Positions 1 to 9,879 of a stretch of 64,000 nt of DNA are shown piece after piece; positions within the stretch are counted from its first letter, which is position 1; each line of letters opens with the position of its first letter. The translations under genes were made by a program, and so were the position numbers. The notes below the pieces were generated by a model. The model ran no database searches. It saw only the letters and a program-made list of their open reading frames with translations, and had not been told where the DNA came from. The stretch spans positions 1 to 64,000 of the forward strand of contig JAODUP010000915.1 of NCBI GenBank assembly GCA_025642065.1, written 5' to 3'. This stretch comes from Paralvinella palmiformis. Its lineage: Eukaryota; Annelida; Polychaeta; Terebellida; Alvinellidae.

Positions 1-199
1 TTGTTGTGTTACTTATTGTATGTATTACAGTAATGTTGTAGTAGATGTTGTTATATTGTTGTCATTTTACTATTTTATAGCTGCATTTTACTTAAATTGA
101 GTTTTTTACAAGTCAGTGTAAAAAAACATTTTACATGATGTTAATAACCGTTAATTAACGGTGTTAATAACGTCTGAGTAAAAGAACCTCCCAACTCTG
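1..199 (+). mobile_element. 3' part of a hAT-like non-autonomous element
   Basis: Similar sequence ends at 199, 1944 and about 51945 with AACC(T)(C/G)CCAAC(C/T)CTG, which as a reverse complement gives a hAT-type terminus CAGRGTTGG. The segment with GATGTTGTTAT and GAGTTTTTTTACAAGTCAGT is shared with the element in GST copy 4. The left end lies outside the window. Confidence 0.45.
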
Positions 200-410
200 A
201 CATATTGCATGTTGCATATCATTATTTATATTTATGTATAATAACGGAGATAACATTATACATTATTAAAAATATAGGCCTATATTTGCCACATCCATAA
301 ACAACACATAATATTGACAGAGCATACACAAACTCAAAAATATGATATATGTAAGATATAAAAAAATGAATGTTGGCTAAATGTAAGTGTTTGTAGGTCT
401 ATTATTGTAC
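200..410. repeat. Direct repeat, first copy (partner 1945-2190)
   Basis: From the hAT-like end onward, this segment (TGCATGTTGCATATCATTAT, later TAATATTGACAGAGCATAC and GAATGTTGGCTAAATGT) is repeated with moderate divergence at 1945-2190. The two copies are about 1.75 kb apart in direct orientation, so the element end and its flank were duplicated together. Confidence 0.6.
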
Positions 411-1050
411 AGGATATGTTTGTCCTGATCCTGAGACTTGACCTGGATCTCTATAGACTATGCTGCAGAATAGCGCGTAGTTTTTGGATTATTTCTCGTT
501 GAATTAGAAGTGTTTTATCCAGTTTGGAACTAATATATCGCATTTATTAATACCACGAAATGTGTTATAACACGGATAACACTGTGCAGCAAATGTTTGC
601 GTATATTTATCTTGTGATCTGTTGATTGTGAAATCCCTCGATTTGTAATTTTTGTGTGAGCATTTTTCTATCCACCGTCTGTGGTGATACACTACAGACA
701 ATAGCTGACGGGATACGTGTTGCGTGTGAGGGTACAATAACAAGATGTCGTGCTGCAACAACAAAATCTAAAATTGAAACTATTGGATAATTTATACTTG
801 TAGCAATCTGGTAACACCAAGGACAAAAGTATTCATTCTATTCTCCATTATGGTATTGTATGATAATCTCATTAAAATGCAGAAAAATAACTATACTTTC
901 AGTGGTGCCGGAAATGCATAATCTTGCCGATGCGTTACAGAGTGACATTGACATCCCTGAAGAGTTCTAGATAAATTAAATATTTGGATATGAATGAATT
1001 ATTAATTTTGATTTGTGTGTTTTACAATATAATTTGATCAATCTTGCCAA
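411..1050. other. AT-rich non-coding DNA
   Basis: No convincing coding frame, RNA gene or transposon end was recognised here. The 86-codon minus-strand frame at 504-764 has no domain-like features. Confidence 0.4.
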
Positions 1051-1055
1051 AAATT

Positions 1056-1225
1056 AACCACTGGTAGCACACCGGTAGTTTGCCATCAGCGGCTCGTCAT
1101 CAGTAGACCACTGGCGGATTTCTTGGACAAAACGCAAGTGGCCCACCGGTGGCTAGCAACCGTTGGGCCACTGGTTCTGCCACCAGTGGGGCACCGGTGG
1201 GTGACGTGTGGCATGCTATCTGGGG
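1056..1225. mobile_element. Palindrome-rich small element (accggtgg repeats)
   Basis: GC-rich island in AT-rich DNA made of self-complementary words: CCACCGGTGG, CCACTGG...CACCAGTGG and CACCGGTGGG, ending in GCTATCTGGG. Because the sequence is nearly its own complement, open frames of 65 codons appear on both strands and are artefacts. A similar but diverged block with GACGTTGG words and the same GCTATCTGGG end lies at 38795-38902. Best explained as a hairpin MITE. Confidence 0.45.
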
Positions 1226-1545
1226 TATGCTCCACCACGGACACCGTCATTTTTTGTTTATATTTTGGTAAGTTAGACGTCATTGTTGAAGATTATAATT
1301 ATTCCGATATTTGGCGGTAACCCGTCGGGCTATCGCCGATGCCAGTCCTCGAACTACGACCTGACTACCCCTATTTCGTCCCCTGTTTTACATGTGTAAA
1401 GTCATGGTTCTGCGGTAGAATGATATTAGGAAAAGAGTTAACCAAACGGCTCTAAGTGTCACGAACGGGGGATTATTGAGTTTATGTTGTGGGTAGTACA
1501 TGATTTACTGGAAACGGAAGTACATGGTTTACTGGTATCCGTTTT

Positions 1546-1790
1546 GGGCGTCTAGTTGGTAGCGCGTTGGACCACAGATCACTACCACCCGAGTTCGAAT
1601 CTCGGCGTGGGCATATCTGAAGGGCGTTTCATCTTTTACTTCGCTTCATTACTTTTGGATGTCGCTCGGCCTATTTAGCTTCATTACATTTCGATGTCGC
1701 TCGGCCCATTTAGCCTCATTACCTTTGGAGATCGCTCGGCCCATTTAGCCTTATATACACAAAAGTGGCCGTAAAACGTCAACCATCATC
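1546..1790 (+). mobile_element. SINE family A, full copy with triplicated internal motif
   Basis: tRNA-derived SINE. The head has an A-box-like TAGTTGGTAGCGCG and a B box GAGTTCGAATCTC, followed by the body GGGCATATCTGAAGG and the tail motif CAAAAGTGGCCGTAAAACG. Unlike the other copies, the 37-38 nt body word (CTTCATTAC...CGCTCGGCCCATTTAG) is present three times in tandem between about 1640 and 1750. Confidence 0.75.
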
Positions 1791-1864
1791 TTACTGGTAT
1801 CCGTTGCTTGGTGGTTATTTGTATTGTATTCTTTATTTTTTGGGGGGGATTGGAAAAAGGGGAT

Positions 1865-1944
1865 GTTTTAATAATTTTACATGACAGTAATAACCTTTAG
1901 TTAACGGTGTTAACAACATCTGTGTAAAGAACCTCTCAACCCTG
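1865..1944 (+). mobile_element. hAT-like element end, second copy
   Basis: Contains GTTAACGGTGTTAACAACAT followed by GAACCTCTCAACCCTG, matching 120-199. The sequence right after it (ACATTTTGCATGTTGCATAT) matches the flank of the first copy as well, so this is a duplicated locus rather than an independent insertion. Confidence 0.45.
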
Positions 1945-2260
1945 ACATTTTGCATGTTGCATATCATTATTTATATGTATGTATAATAATGGAGAGAAAA
2001 GTACACATTAATATAAATATACAAATTGTATAAAAAGCAGAAATAATTATTATTTGTAAATTATTTTAAAGCTAGGCCTATATTTGTAACATCCATTAAC
2101 AACATATAATATTGACAGAGCATGCACAAACATATAATAATATACATGTATATGTAAGATATATATAAAAATGAATGTTTGGCTAAATGTCCCCCTTGCA
2201 AATATAGGCTAATTTTCCGTTGGGTAACTTCCTTTGGCTCAAGTCTTTTGGTATTTTTTA

Positions 2261-2263
<3 letters not shown>

Positions 2264-2325
<62 letters not shown>

Positions 2326-2999
2326 AAATATATATATATATATATATACATATAGACAGACACACACTCCCTCTCACCCATATACACACAGAGAGACACA
2401 CACTCACGCACACACACACACACATACACACAAAGACAGACACACACACTCTCTCTTAGACACACACATACACAAAGAGACAAACATTCTCTCTCACACA
2501 CATACACCCAGAGACATTAAAAATTCACTGATGAGCAAGTGTCCACTTTTTCATTTGCTTGGTGATCAATTGTCCAGGTGAACAACTGTCTGGTGAGCAA
2601 CTGTCCGTACTCCCAGAGACACACACTCTCACGTACATACAGAGAGGGAGAGAGAGAGAGAGAGAGAGAGAGACAAACACACACTCTCACAGACATACAC
2701 ACAGAGACACACACACACTCTCTCACACACACATACACACAGAGACAGACATACTCTCTCACACTCTCTCACATACGCATAGAGATAGACAAACACACAC
2801 TCTATTTCTCTTGCACACATACACACAGATACAGACACACTCTCTCTGTCATACACACACATACATAAAGAGACAGACGCACACACTCTCATACGTACAC
2901 ACAATAGACAGACATACGCTCACACATACACACACACACTCACATACATACAGAGACAGACATACTCACTCACACACATACACCCAGAGACACTAAAAA
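2264..2999. repeat. Microsatellite and CA/GA minisatellite
   Basis: A (CA)n then (TA)n tract (2264-2352) runs into a degenerate minisatellite with a unit of roughly 36-40 nt of the form CACACTCTCTCACACACATACACACAGAGACAGA. The array is interrupted at about 2520-2615 by a different short repeat built on GTGAGCAACTGTCC, whose variant recurs at 3009-3030. All long open frames here (on both strands) are low-complexity by-products and not genes. Confidence 0.9.
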
Positions 3000-3029
3000 T
3001 ACACTGCTTGGTAAGCAAGTGTCCAGGTG

Positions 3030-3500
3030 ATACCCGTGTGACCCACAAACAGCTAAATATCACGAACGAGCAATTATTAACTCGTTTCCTAATATCAATC
3101 TACCGGTTGACGCCTTTATATATATTTTTTATTATCTGATTTTCTTTTAAATGTTTATTTTAAGTAAAGCAAACTGTAATTAGGCAATAGGGTAATTATC
3201 TTTTATGTAAAAATATAGCTTCTCTAATTATTGATGGAAACCAAACAAGTGTGAATGAATAAATTTGAATGAATAACACCAAGTTGGTTAATAGTCTGAT
3301 TTAACCGGAGATTTTTAATAATACACATGTACATTACCTATTTTCACAGAAATACACAGAAAACGACAAATAATTTAAAAAAAATAAAAACAAGTAAAAT
3401 ATGCTAAAAAACAATGGTGCCATTATTTCCAATTTCTCACGTTGACATTTTTTACAGGTGTCATTTTTCCGGTACCATCTTGTCCGGTGCCATTTTCTCT
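3030..3500. other. AT-rich non-coding DNA
   Basis: No gene, RNA or transposon boundary recognised. The word TGCCATTTTCTC and variants recur near 3415-3495 as short imperfect direct repeats. Confidence 0.35.
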
Positions 3501-3504
3501 AAGC

Positions 3505-3670
3505 GAGTCTGAAAAGGTGAGTTTTCAAACGGCGACGGAAAGAAACTATGCTATTTGAATGAGTTCCAAAGAGTGGGGACAGCAACTGAAAACGCAGCTT
3601 TATTAGCACGAGTTTTCACTTTAGGAACAGCTAACAAGTGAAAATCAGATGAAAGGAGCTCTCTGGGCTA
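3505..3670 (-). mobile_element. LINE reverse-transcriptase C-terminal fragment
   Basis: On the minus strand the frame reads LAVPKVKTRANKAAFSVAVP then TLWNSFK and a stop, and after a frame change FRRRLKTHLFRLA. These are the typical C-terminal motifs of CR1/L2/jockey-group LINE polymerases. Only this tail is present; it is a 5'-truncated and broken copy. Confidence 0.75.
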
Positions 3671-4030
3671 AATGTCCGTTGGCTAAGTATCCCGATACCG
3701 CTAGAGAGACGTTATATCCATCCAGGTTATGGTCTTTTTTTTAACACTGTACGTTTAACGAAAAACCCATTTTTTCGGATCGAGCTAGGTTGGGCCACAT
3801 TAGCCAGAGCACAAAGTACGCTGGATATCAGCGACATGCAGGCGAGTGAACGAGCCTGGAACGAGTCCGTGGATGGCAGGTTTTATTTCCGGCACAGTTT
3901 CACATAACTTAAAATCGCACAAAAAAAGTCACTCTTAACAAATCCATATAATGTATTTCTCCGTTCGGTGACTTCATCCAGCAGTAGTTCCCCGATTTCG
4001 GCAACTATAAGCACCGAAAAAGCAACACTT

Positions 4031-4166
4031 GGGAATCTTAGGAGACAAAGATCAAAGGTTCGATCACGCCAAAATATAGACACTTTTCGGGGATTAATTT
4101 CTCGGCTCACAACATCGTGGGTGTCTGTCTGACCAAATTAAATTTTAAAAAGAGGGAGACGTAAAC
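4031..4166 (+). mobile_element. SINE family B, partial copy
   Basis: Contains a B-box-like AAAGGTTCGATCACGCC followed by GATTAATTTCTCGGCTCACA and ACATCGTGGGTGTCTG, matching the fuller copies at 45751 and 47159. It ends in GAGGGAGACGTAAAC; the rest of the body is missing. Confidence 0.6.
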
Positions 4167-4433
4167 AACATTATCTGTGACCATCATTTCTACTTCATAT
4201 TACCGTACTGGTCATCTGCTTGGTTGGTGAGCTGATATCAACAGTCACTCAATTAAAACAAACACAAAGGAAATAAGTAGTCACACCTTTGTGTGCTTTC
4301 CCCGTTTGATTTCTTTTCTTTCATTATCTATGATCATCAATCTGTTTAAGACATATTTACAATCAAAACACCTTTTCAATAAAATGAACCCTACAAATTT
4401 ACTATGAAGTGTATAGTTTTCGATCTCTCTAGA

Positions 4434-4626
4434 CGATAATGATGATGATTGATGTTTTACGGCCACTGTTGTGCACATGGTAGGCTAAATGGGCCGAGCG
4501 ACCTCCAAAAAGCTACTGAAGCGAATTCAAAGATGAAACAACCTTTAGATATGCCCACGCCGAGATTCGAACACGGATCGTAGTGATCTGTCGTCAAACA
4601 CGCTACCGCTAGACCACGGAGGCGCC
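4434..4626 (-). mobile_element. SINE family A, full copy
   Basis: Reverse complement starts GGCGCCTCCGTGGTCTAGCG (A box) and contains TGTTCGAATCTCGG (B box), then the GGGCATATCTAAAGGTTG body and a short (ATC)n tail. No acceptor-stem pairing is possible, so it is a SINE rather than a tRNA gene. Confidence 0.8.
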
Positions 4627-4639
4627 TTTCCATATACCT

Positions 4640-5618
4640 CCCTAGACTTCAGGCTTAGATTGCATGCATTAGTATATGATTAATTTCAGTGTTTAGTCTC
4701 ACACAAGTGGGCGATATTTTAGTAAGTTGTACTACAAAGTCAGATTGGCAATCCATTTGCTCCCCACCCCCCACGCCGGCCCGCTATGTCAATAGTACGG
4801 TATCTGGTTCTCTATATTTTATTATGGAGGACAAGGTGGGGGTGAATGCAGGAACAATGTACGTGAAATTAATTCTGCGAAAAACAGAGAACGAATACCG
4901 GATACATTGAAATATCCAATAATTTAATAACGAGAAAATCATGAATATTGCTGTCGGATCATTCCAATAATTAATATCACAAATAGGTCACATAAAATAT
5001 ATTACAAGCATAATGTTCATGTGAGCGCTAACGTATTAGTTCACATTCAGGTGTTAATTTGTTATGTTTTATTTACATGTACTTACCTTATCTTGTGATA
5101 GGTACCTGCTACCATGACATCAACTGATTAGGTCCAATGGAGCGTCAAAGTGCAGTGTTTTTACGTACACCCAGATCAACAGATATGTCGGACCACGGCA
5201 AATCGATATTGTGACGACAGATGGCCACATTGACGAGATGTTCGATGGGACGGATCTTACCGCGTTACTGAAGTGAAGTGGGACATGTGCCCATATCTGA
5301 ATACAAATATAATAACTGTATCACACATCAAAGAGTCTCATGGGGGGGGGGGCGGTCTCTGCTATATTTAATAAACACAGCCCCCGGTAAAGCCACAAAT
5401 ATACATTTGCAAATTATTAATCTATCCCATAGAGCTACTTTGAAAAACAAATCCACACGTTTATTGCTTAATATAAACATTTCGATTGCAATATTTTCCC
5501 ATCAAGACAATAATTGAATCAAATACTTTGTCATCATTCTTTCAAAAGATGGTTGATAATTTTAATTAAATTATTTAAACGTGCAGAGTTTCGATCAGAT
5601 TGCTTGCTTGCTTGTATT
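4640..5618. other. Non-coding DNA
   Basis: No recognisable gene. A poly-G run lies at 5342-5350. The short open frames here have no domain-like content. Confidence 0.35.
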
Positions 5619-5806
5619 TCTGGGGGTATACCCCAGGCTGTCGTTTGTTTAGCACAGCCGCTATATGGTGGAGTGGTTGAGAAATCTCCTCCCCCACCAC
5701 TCACAGGGGAGCAGTACGGAAAGGTGGAGCCGTCATACCCCGAGGGTGGTCACTGCCAGAGTGTATTACGTCCTCAGGGGGTCTTTAAGGTCTCCATTTA
5801 TTTCAG
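5619..5806 (-). mobile_element. SINE family B, body fragment
   Basis: The plus strand reads CCCCAGGCTGTCG, GGAGTGGTTGAGAAA, CACCACTCACAGGGGAGCAG and CTCAGGGGGTCTTTAAGG, matching the complement of the 45751 copy. The tRNA head is missing; the sequence breaks off at TTTATTTCAG, where an unrelated coding-like frame begins. Confidence 0.75.
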
Positions 5807-6078
5807 ATTGGATGTCATCCCATCTCTACGATTTAGAAGAAATCCACCCCCTTCCCAGCAAGGAAGTGGAAAATGCACCAGATAACCTTGGACAACAAGC
5901 CGCGTTCTTTGCGAGAGCTGGGACAACGACATTCCTTCTTCGTCCTCTTGACAGGGTGGATCCTGATGTATTAAAGAATCCACATGAGCATACTCTACCT
6001 GCAGACACTAACAACTTCCAAATAGATGGATTGCCAGACCACTGGGACCTAGTAAACTTGACCAAAACATGGCTCTGA
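5807..6078 (+). CDS. Unidentified terminal-exon-like reading frame
   Basis: From a splice-acceptor-like TCCATTTATTTCAG the frame runs about 90 codons to TGA at 6076. The peptide has an ordinary globular-protein composition, unlike the low-complexity ORFs around it. It contains LEEIHPLPSKEVENAPDN near the start, FFARAGTTTFLLRPLDRVD in the middle and ends DHWDLVNLTKTWL. I do not recognise the family. The open frame continues upstream only through SINE sequence, which argues the true upstream part is another exon or is lost. It could be the last exon of a gene starting left of the window, an exon fragment moved by a repeat, or a retrocopy remnant. No partner exon or clear poly(A) signal was found nearby. 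Confidence 0.4.
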
Positions 6079-7147
6079 TAGCAAACTTAATCAACCAACA
6101 ACACTCGGTAGCCTTTGATTCAAACATATATTATCAAACATCACTTCACTTTATTTGTTTTATAACTGATGATGCAGTAATTATAGCCCTCTAGTTTGCG
6201 TATTCGAATCCGGTTCGTTTACCTAGACCGACGCCTCTCGGCCCTACGTCCCAGGTGTACGACCAATACTGAAGCTGAACAACTCAACACGTTTATTTTA
6301 CAGTGATGGACGATTTTCATCTGTTTGCCTTGGCTCAACGGCACTAAATTTGTGAAATGGTTTTGTATTTTGTCCAACTTACTCTCAACGAACAGGACAC
6401 AATCTCGTCGTGATGTTGATGGGGTTGTTGTGCAGATTTTCAGTATGCGGTTGAAATTCCAGTTTGTACTTTTATCTGTAAATTTATCTCCCTTAAAAAT
6501 AGCCCCACGGCATTAAATACGTTTAATTTAAGGTGTAAATAGTACCGATTTCCTAATTGAAGAAGTGAGAACGAGCCGTAGTCTAGTAGAAGGTTAGCGA
6601 ACCAAGATCGTACACAGTCACCAGCAGATACAGAGCCGTGTATCTCAGTAATCCTGGCACATCAGGACGACTGTCTATTTGAGACAACCTTAGCAAGGAA
6701 CCCGAGAACCAATCCACGTGGGAGAACCTCCAGCCTGTGCCAATGGGGCGCCATACATGACGAAGGCTCGTAGTTGTGTGCGCCCACCAGGAAATTGAAC
6801 ACCGTGTATATTTTATGTAGAATCACGAAGAATTGAATCTTATCGGAGATAATCGTCAAAAGTAGTGACGACGGAACGAGGAACAAACAAGTCAGGGCAT
6901 AACTGAACTATGCCGCCACCTGTCGAATGCAGGAGATACTACACTGGAAGGCGCTTGTTAGATGGTGAGCACGTGCGCTGCATACAACCAGAGTGAAAAG
7001 GGCATTTAAAGGCGAAAAATAAACTTATTATGCCTAGCCCCCTGTATTATGTAAACATCATTAAAGGAAATTATTAGCCGTCCAGTTTATGCCTATCAAT
7101 GTATGCCTAGCCACTCTAAACTATTGCACGGCCCTGTGAGTGTGTAC

Positions 7148-7179
<32 letters not shown>

Positions 7180-7570
7180 CTTGAAAGTATGCTTCAATTA
7201 TCAAACCTGATGTGTGATAGCTAACTGTTGCCTGGATCCATTGGGCAGTTATAGGCTCATAGATATTTATTAGCAAACCCGCATAGTGTATTAATCTGAA
7301 GAAAGAAATGTATTATAACTTTTACAACACGAGACAACTTGATAAAACGGAGCATTTCATATACAGATGCCATATTTAACGAGGAATATTAGTGCGAGCT
7401 AAATTTTGGGGGTTGGGTTTAATAAAAAAAATTAGATTAATAACTGTGGGTGTTGTGGGTAAAAGAATGTGCCCCCCGGAACCTCCATACAATTATTTCT
7501 GGAATAGTCCTTAGCCTATTGTTTAAAATTAATCAGCAATGTAGCAATATGGCCGTTTGATATTTAATCA
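6079..7570. other. Non-coding DNA with a (GT)n tract
   Basis: A (GT)n microsatellite lies at about 7149-7172. A tRNA-like B box (GTATTCGAATCCGG) lies at 6199 without a matching head. No gene was recognised. Confidence 0.35.
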
Positions 7571-8620
7571 CCCCAAAAGCACGTGGTCTGTCATATGGAA
7601 AATTACAATATTCAATATTACCTTAATTACAACAGGTTTAATCCTGATGATACACATGAAACATTAATTAATTTTTCTACTTACATTCAGCTATACTATA
7701 ATACTCTACCAGAGTTAAGCTTCTGGAGTTTTGATATAACTAAATATACACTTCAAGATGAACTTCGATAACGTCTGATCCGGTCAAACGTCTCTCCTTG
7801 TGTGACCAAATGTGCACGCTGCTTCATACGCGGATAGCCGCCCATCCCACTTCACCACGTGTCTATCGTCAGTCATCCGTGATGTCGGTAGTGTACACAT
7901 TTGTCAGTCTGGAGAAGAAGGACGTAGGTGTGATAAACAACCACGCATTGATAAATACACTCATCGTCAAAAGATCGGGCATTTTCCAAACATATAATAT
8001 TGACTTTGTAACATACAGTATAATCCGGGATGAAATGTTTAATTGTGTGAAGGGGGAGATATTTAAACCAGATAAAGCCAGCCATTTGTGCTGTTTTGTA
8101 GAATATTCTGGTGCCATTAGTAATGAAGAAAATAAATAACAAACATCAGTAGATATATCCCGACTTTATATCATACGTTATCCAATTATGTCTAACAAGT
8201 TATATCGTTTTCATATATTTAGCGATATGATAATCTTTCCTTGTGTTTTGACATATCATGTACAGAAGAAAGAATAAAATAAGATTTTTAAGAAAACTCA
8301 GGAATATAGTAATAATCTTTTCATTAGAGCACAGACGCAAAAAATACTACGCAACTTCAGATATTCGTCAGAGGCATCAACAAAGAATTCACAATTATAG
8401 AGAAGTTAGTCTCCTTAGTTGCGGTGAAGGAGAAAACGATTGGAGCCGACGTCCAGTCGAATTGATGACTCAAACAATACGATACTATTCACATTTTCCA
8501 AAGTTATCTGAAAATCAACCTATTCAGGCCACTACCTATGTTGTTTGTTGTGCGATTTGGAGTCGTCTTATTTCCACAAAGTCCGCTTATTGTAAATGAC
8601 GCTTATACATAACTCGCTAT
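7571..8620 (+). other. Unassigned short open frames
   Basis: Three plus-strand frames (7583-7771, 7798-8139, 8258-8599; 62, 113 and 113 codons) follow each other closely. They are not low-complexity, but I see no known motif, signal peptide or shared splice structure, and no codon-use signal that sets them apart from noise. They may be remnants of one old coding sequence or chance ORFs. Confidence 0.2.
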
Positions 8621-8950
8621 CTTCATTGCACTACTCTGTTAACAACAATTAGGTCAAATCAATTTTGAAAATATTAACGTTTAATTTTCACGCTATAGCC
8701 CCTTTTCATCACCAGCCATAACCGTCTGTGTATAATGTCAGTATTATTAACATGCCGGATTAAAGAAATATTGGTTCAAGGCAGTTGTTTGTTTAATATG
8801 TGCAGATAATAACTGTTTGAGATTTAAGGTTACTTGAAATGAATGGCTCAAACACAAATGTGACTACTGAAGAATAGATAGAAATATATGGATTGTTTTG
8901 CTGTTTCTATAGAGTTTGGCGTACACATCGAATTAGTGAAACATTAGACG

Positions 8951-9142
8951 ATGGATGATTGGTGTTTTAGTGTTTTACGGCCACTTTTGTGCACATGGTA
9001 GGCTAAATGGGCCGAGCGACCTCCAAAGGTAATGAAGCGAAGTCAAAGATGAAACAACCTTCAGATATGCCCACGCCGGGATTCGAACACGGGTGGTAGT
9101 GATCTGTGGTCCAAAACGCTACCGCTAGACCACGGAGACGCC
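8951..9142 (-). mobile_element. SINE family A, full copy
   Basis: Reverse complement: GGCGTCTCCGTGGTCTAGCG (A box), GTGTTCGAATCCCGG (B box), GGGCATATCTGAAGGTTG, ACCTTTGGAGGTCGCTCGG, CCATTTAGCCTACCATGTGC and GTGGCCGTAAAACAC. It is the best-preserved copy in the left part of the window. Confidence 0.82.
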
Positions 9143-9420
9143 CGCCACAATCCATCAGAGAACACGGAGAAGAAAAAAACGGGATTAACGTTTTTACACT
9201 TTCTTTAAACTGTTAGCGCGCCGAGAGCTCACAAACAATCCAGTTTAAGTTGAATACACGATAAAGGTGTGTCGTATACACTACCTGCGTTGCTAAGTTG
9301 TTACCCGATCAGGATGAAAATGTATGCCTTTTATAATCTCAGCGCACAAACTAACACAGTTTCAGTTAAGCAAACGATAACGTCGTGCGTGTACACTATC
9401 TAAATATAGAAGCAGTGAAG

Positions 9421-9560
9421 TTCGTGTGTGTGTGTGTGTGTGTGTGCGTATGCGCGCGCCTTTCCCTCACCCCTCTCCCTGTTTGTGTGCGTGTGAGCGC
9501 ACGTGTTCTCTCACCTCCACTCTCTCACTCTCTCGGTGTTTGCGTGTGTCGCGGAGAAAT
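9421..9560. repeat. (GT)n microsatellite and TC/GT-rich tract
   Basis: A pure (GT)n run at about 9424-9448 leads into pyrimidine- and GT-rich DNA. The overlapping 67-codon frame is compositional noise. Confidence 0.8.
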
Positions 9561-9879
9561 TGGCATAGTGTTGTTATCGGGTAGTTAATTCCTTGAAGCA
9601 ATTTACTATGATGAGACCTTTTGCTGAGACCACAAACGTAGTTCATGATGTTGCCTTGTGCAGACTGAATCTTATCGACAATTAACACCATATATAACAC
9701 CATATAACAACGCCAGCAAGATTTCTACGACTACAGATACACTTATTATAGAACTGGCGCTCTCGTCAGAGAGTTTTAACGGCCATGGCTACAAACAATC
9801 CTTTGGTTATATTGTGTCCAGACTTGTACATACCAGTTTTATGTGTCTATATAGAACATAGGTTAAACCTAGTGAGTCG

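Noticed and set aside
1086..1320. Overlapping 65-codon frames on plus and minus strands
   Set aside because: Both result from a self-complementary palindrome-rich block, so they mirror each other; no coding evidence.
2061..2996. Several long open frames on both strands (up to 148 codons)
   Set aside because: They are translations of (CA)n, (TA)n and GA-rich minisatellite DNA, made almost only of Cys/Val, His/Thr or Ser/Leu repeats.
4560..4626. Possible tRNA gene on the minus strand
   Set aside because: A and B boxes are present, but the acceptor stem does not pair and a SINE body follows; the same holds for the heads at 8951-9142, 56017, 62359 and 63683.
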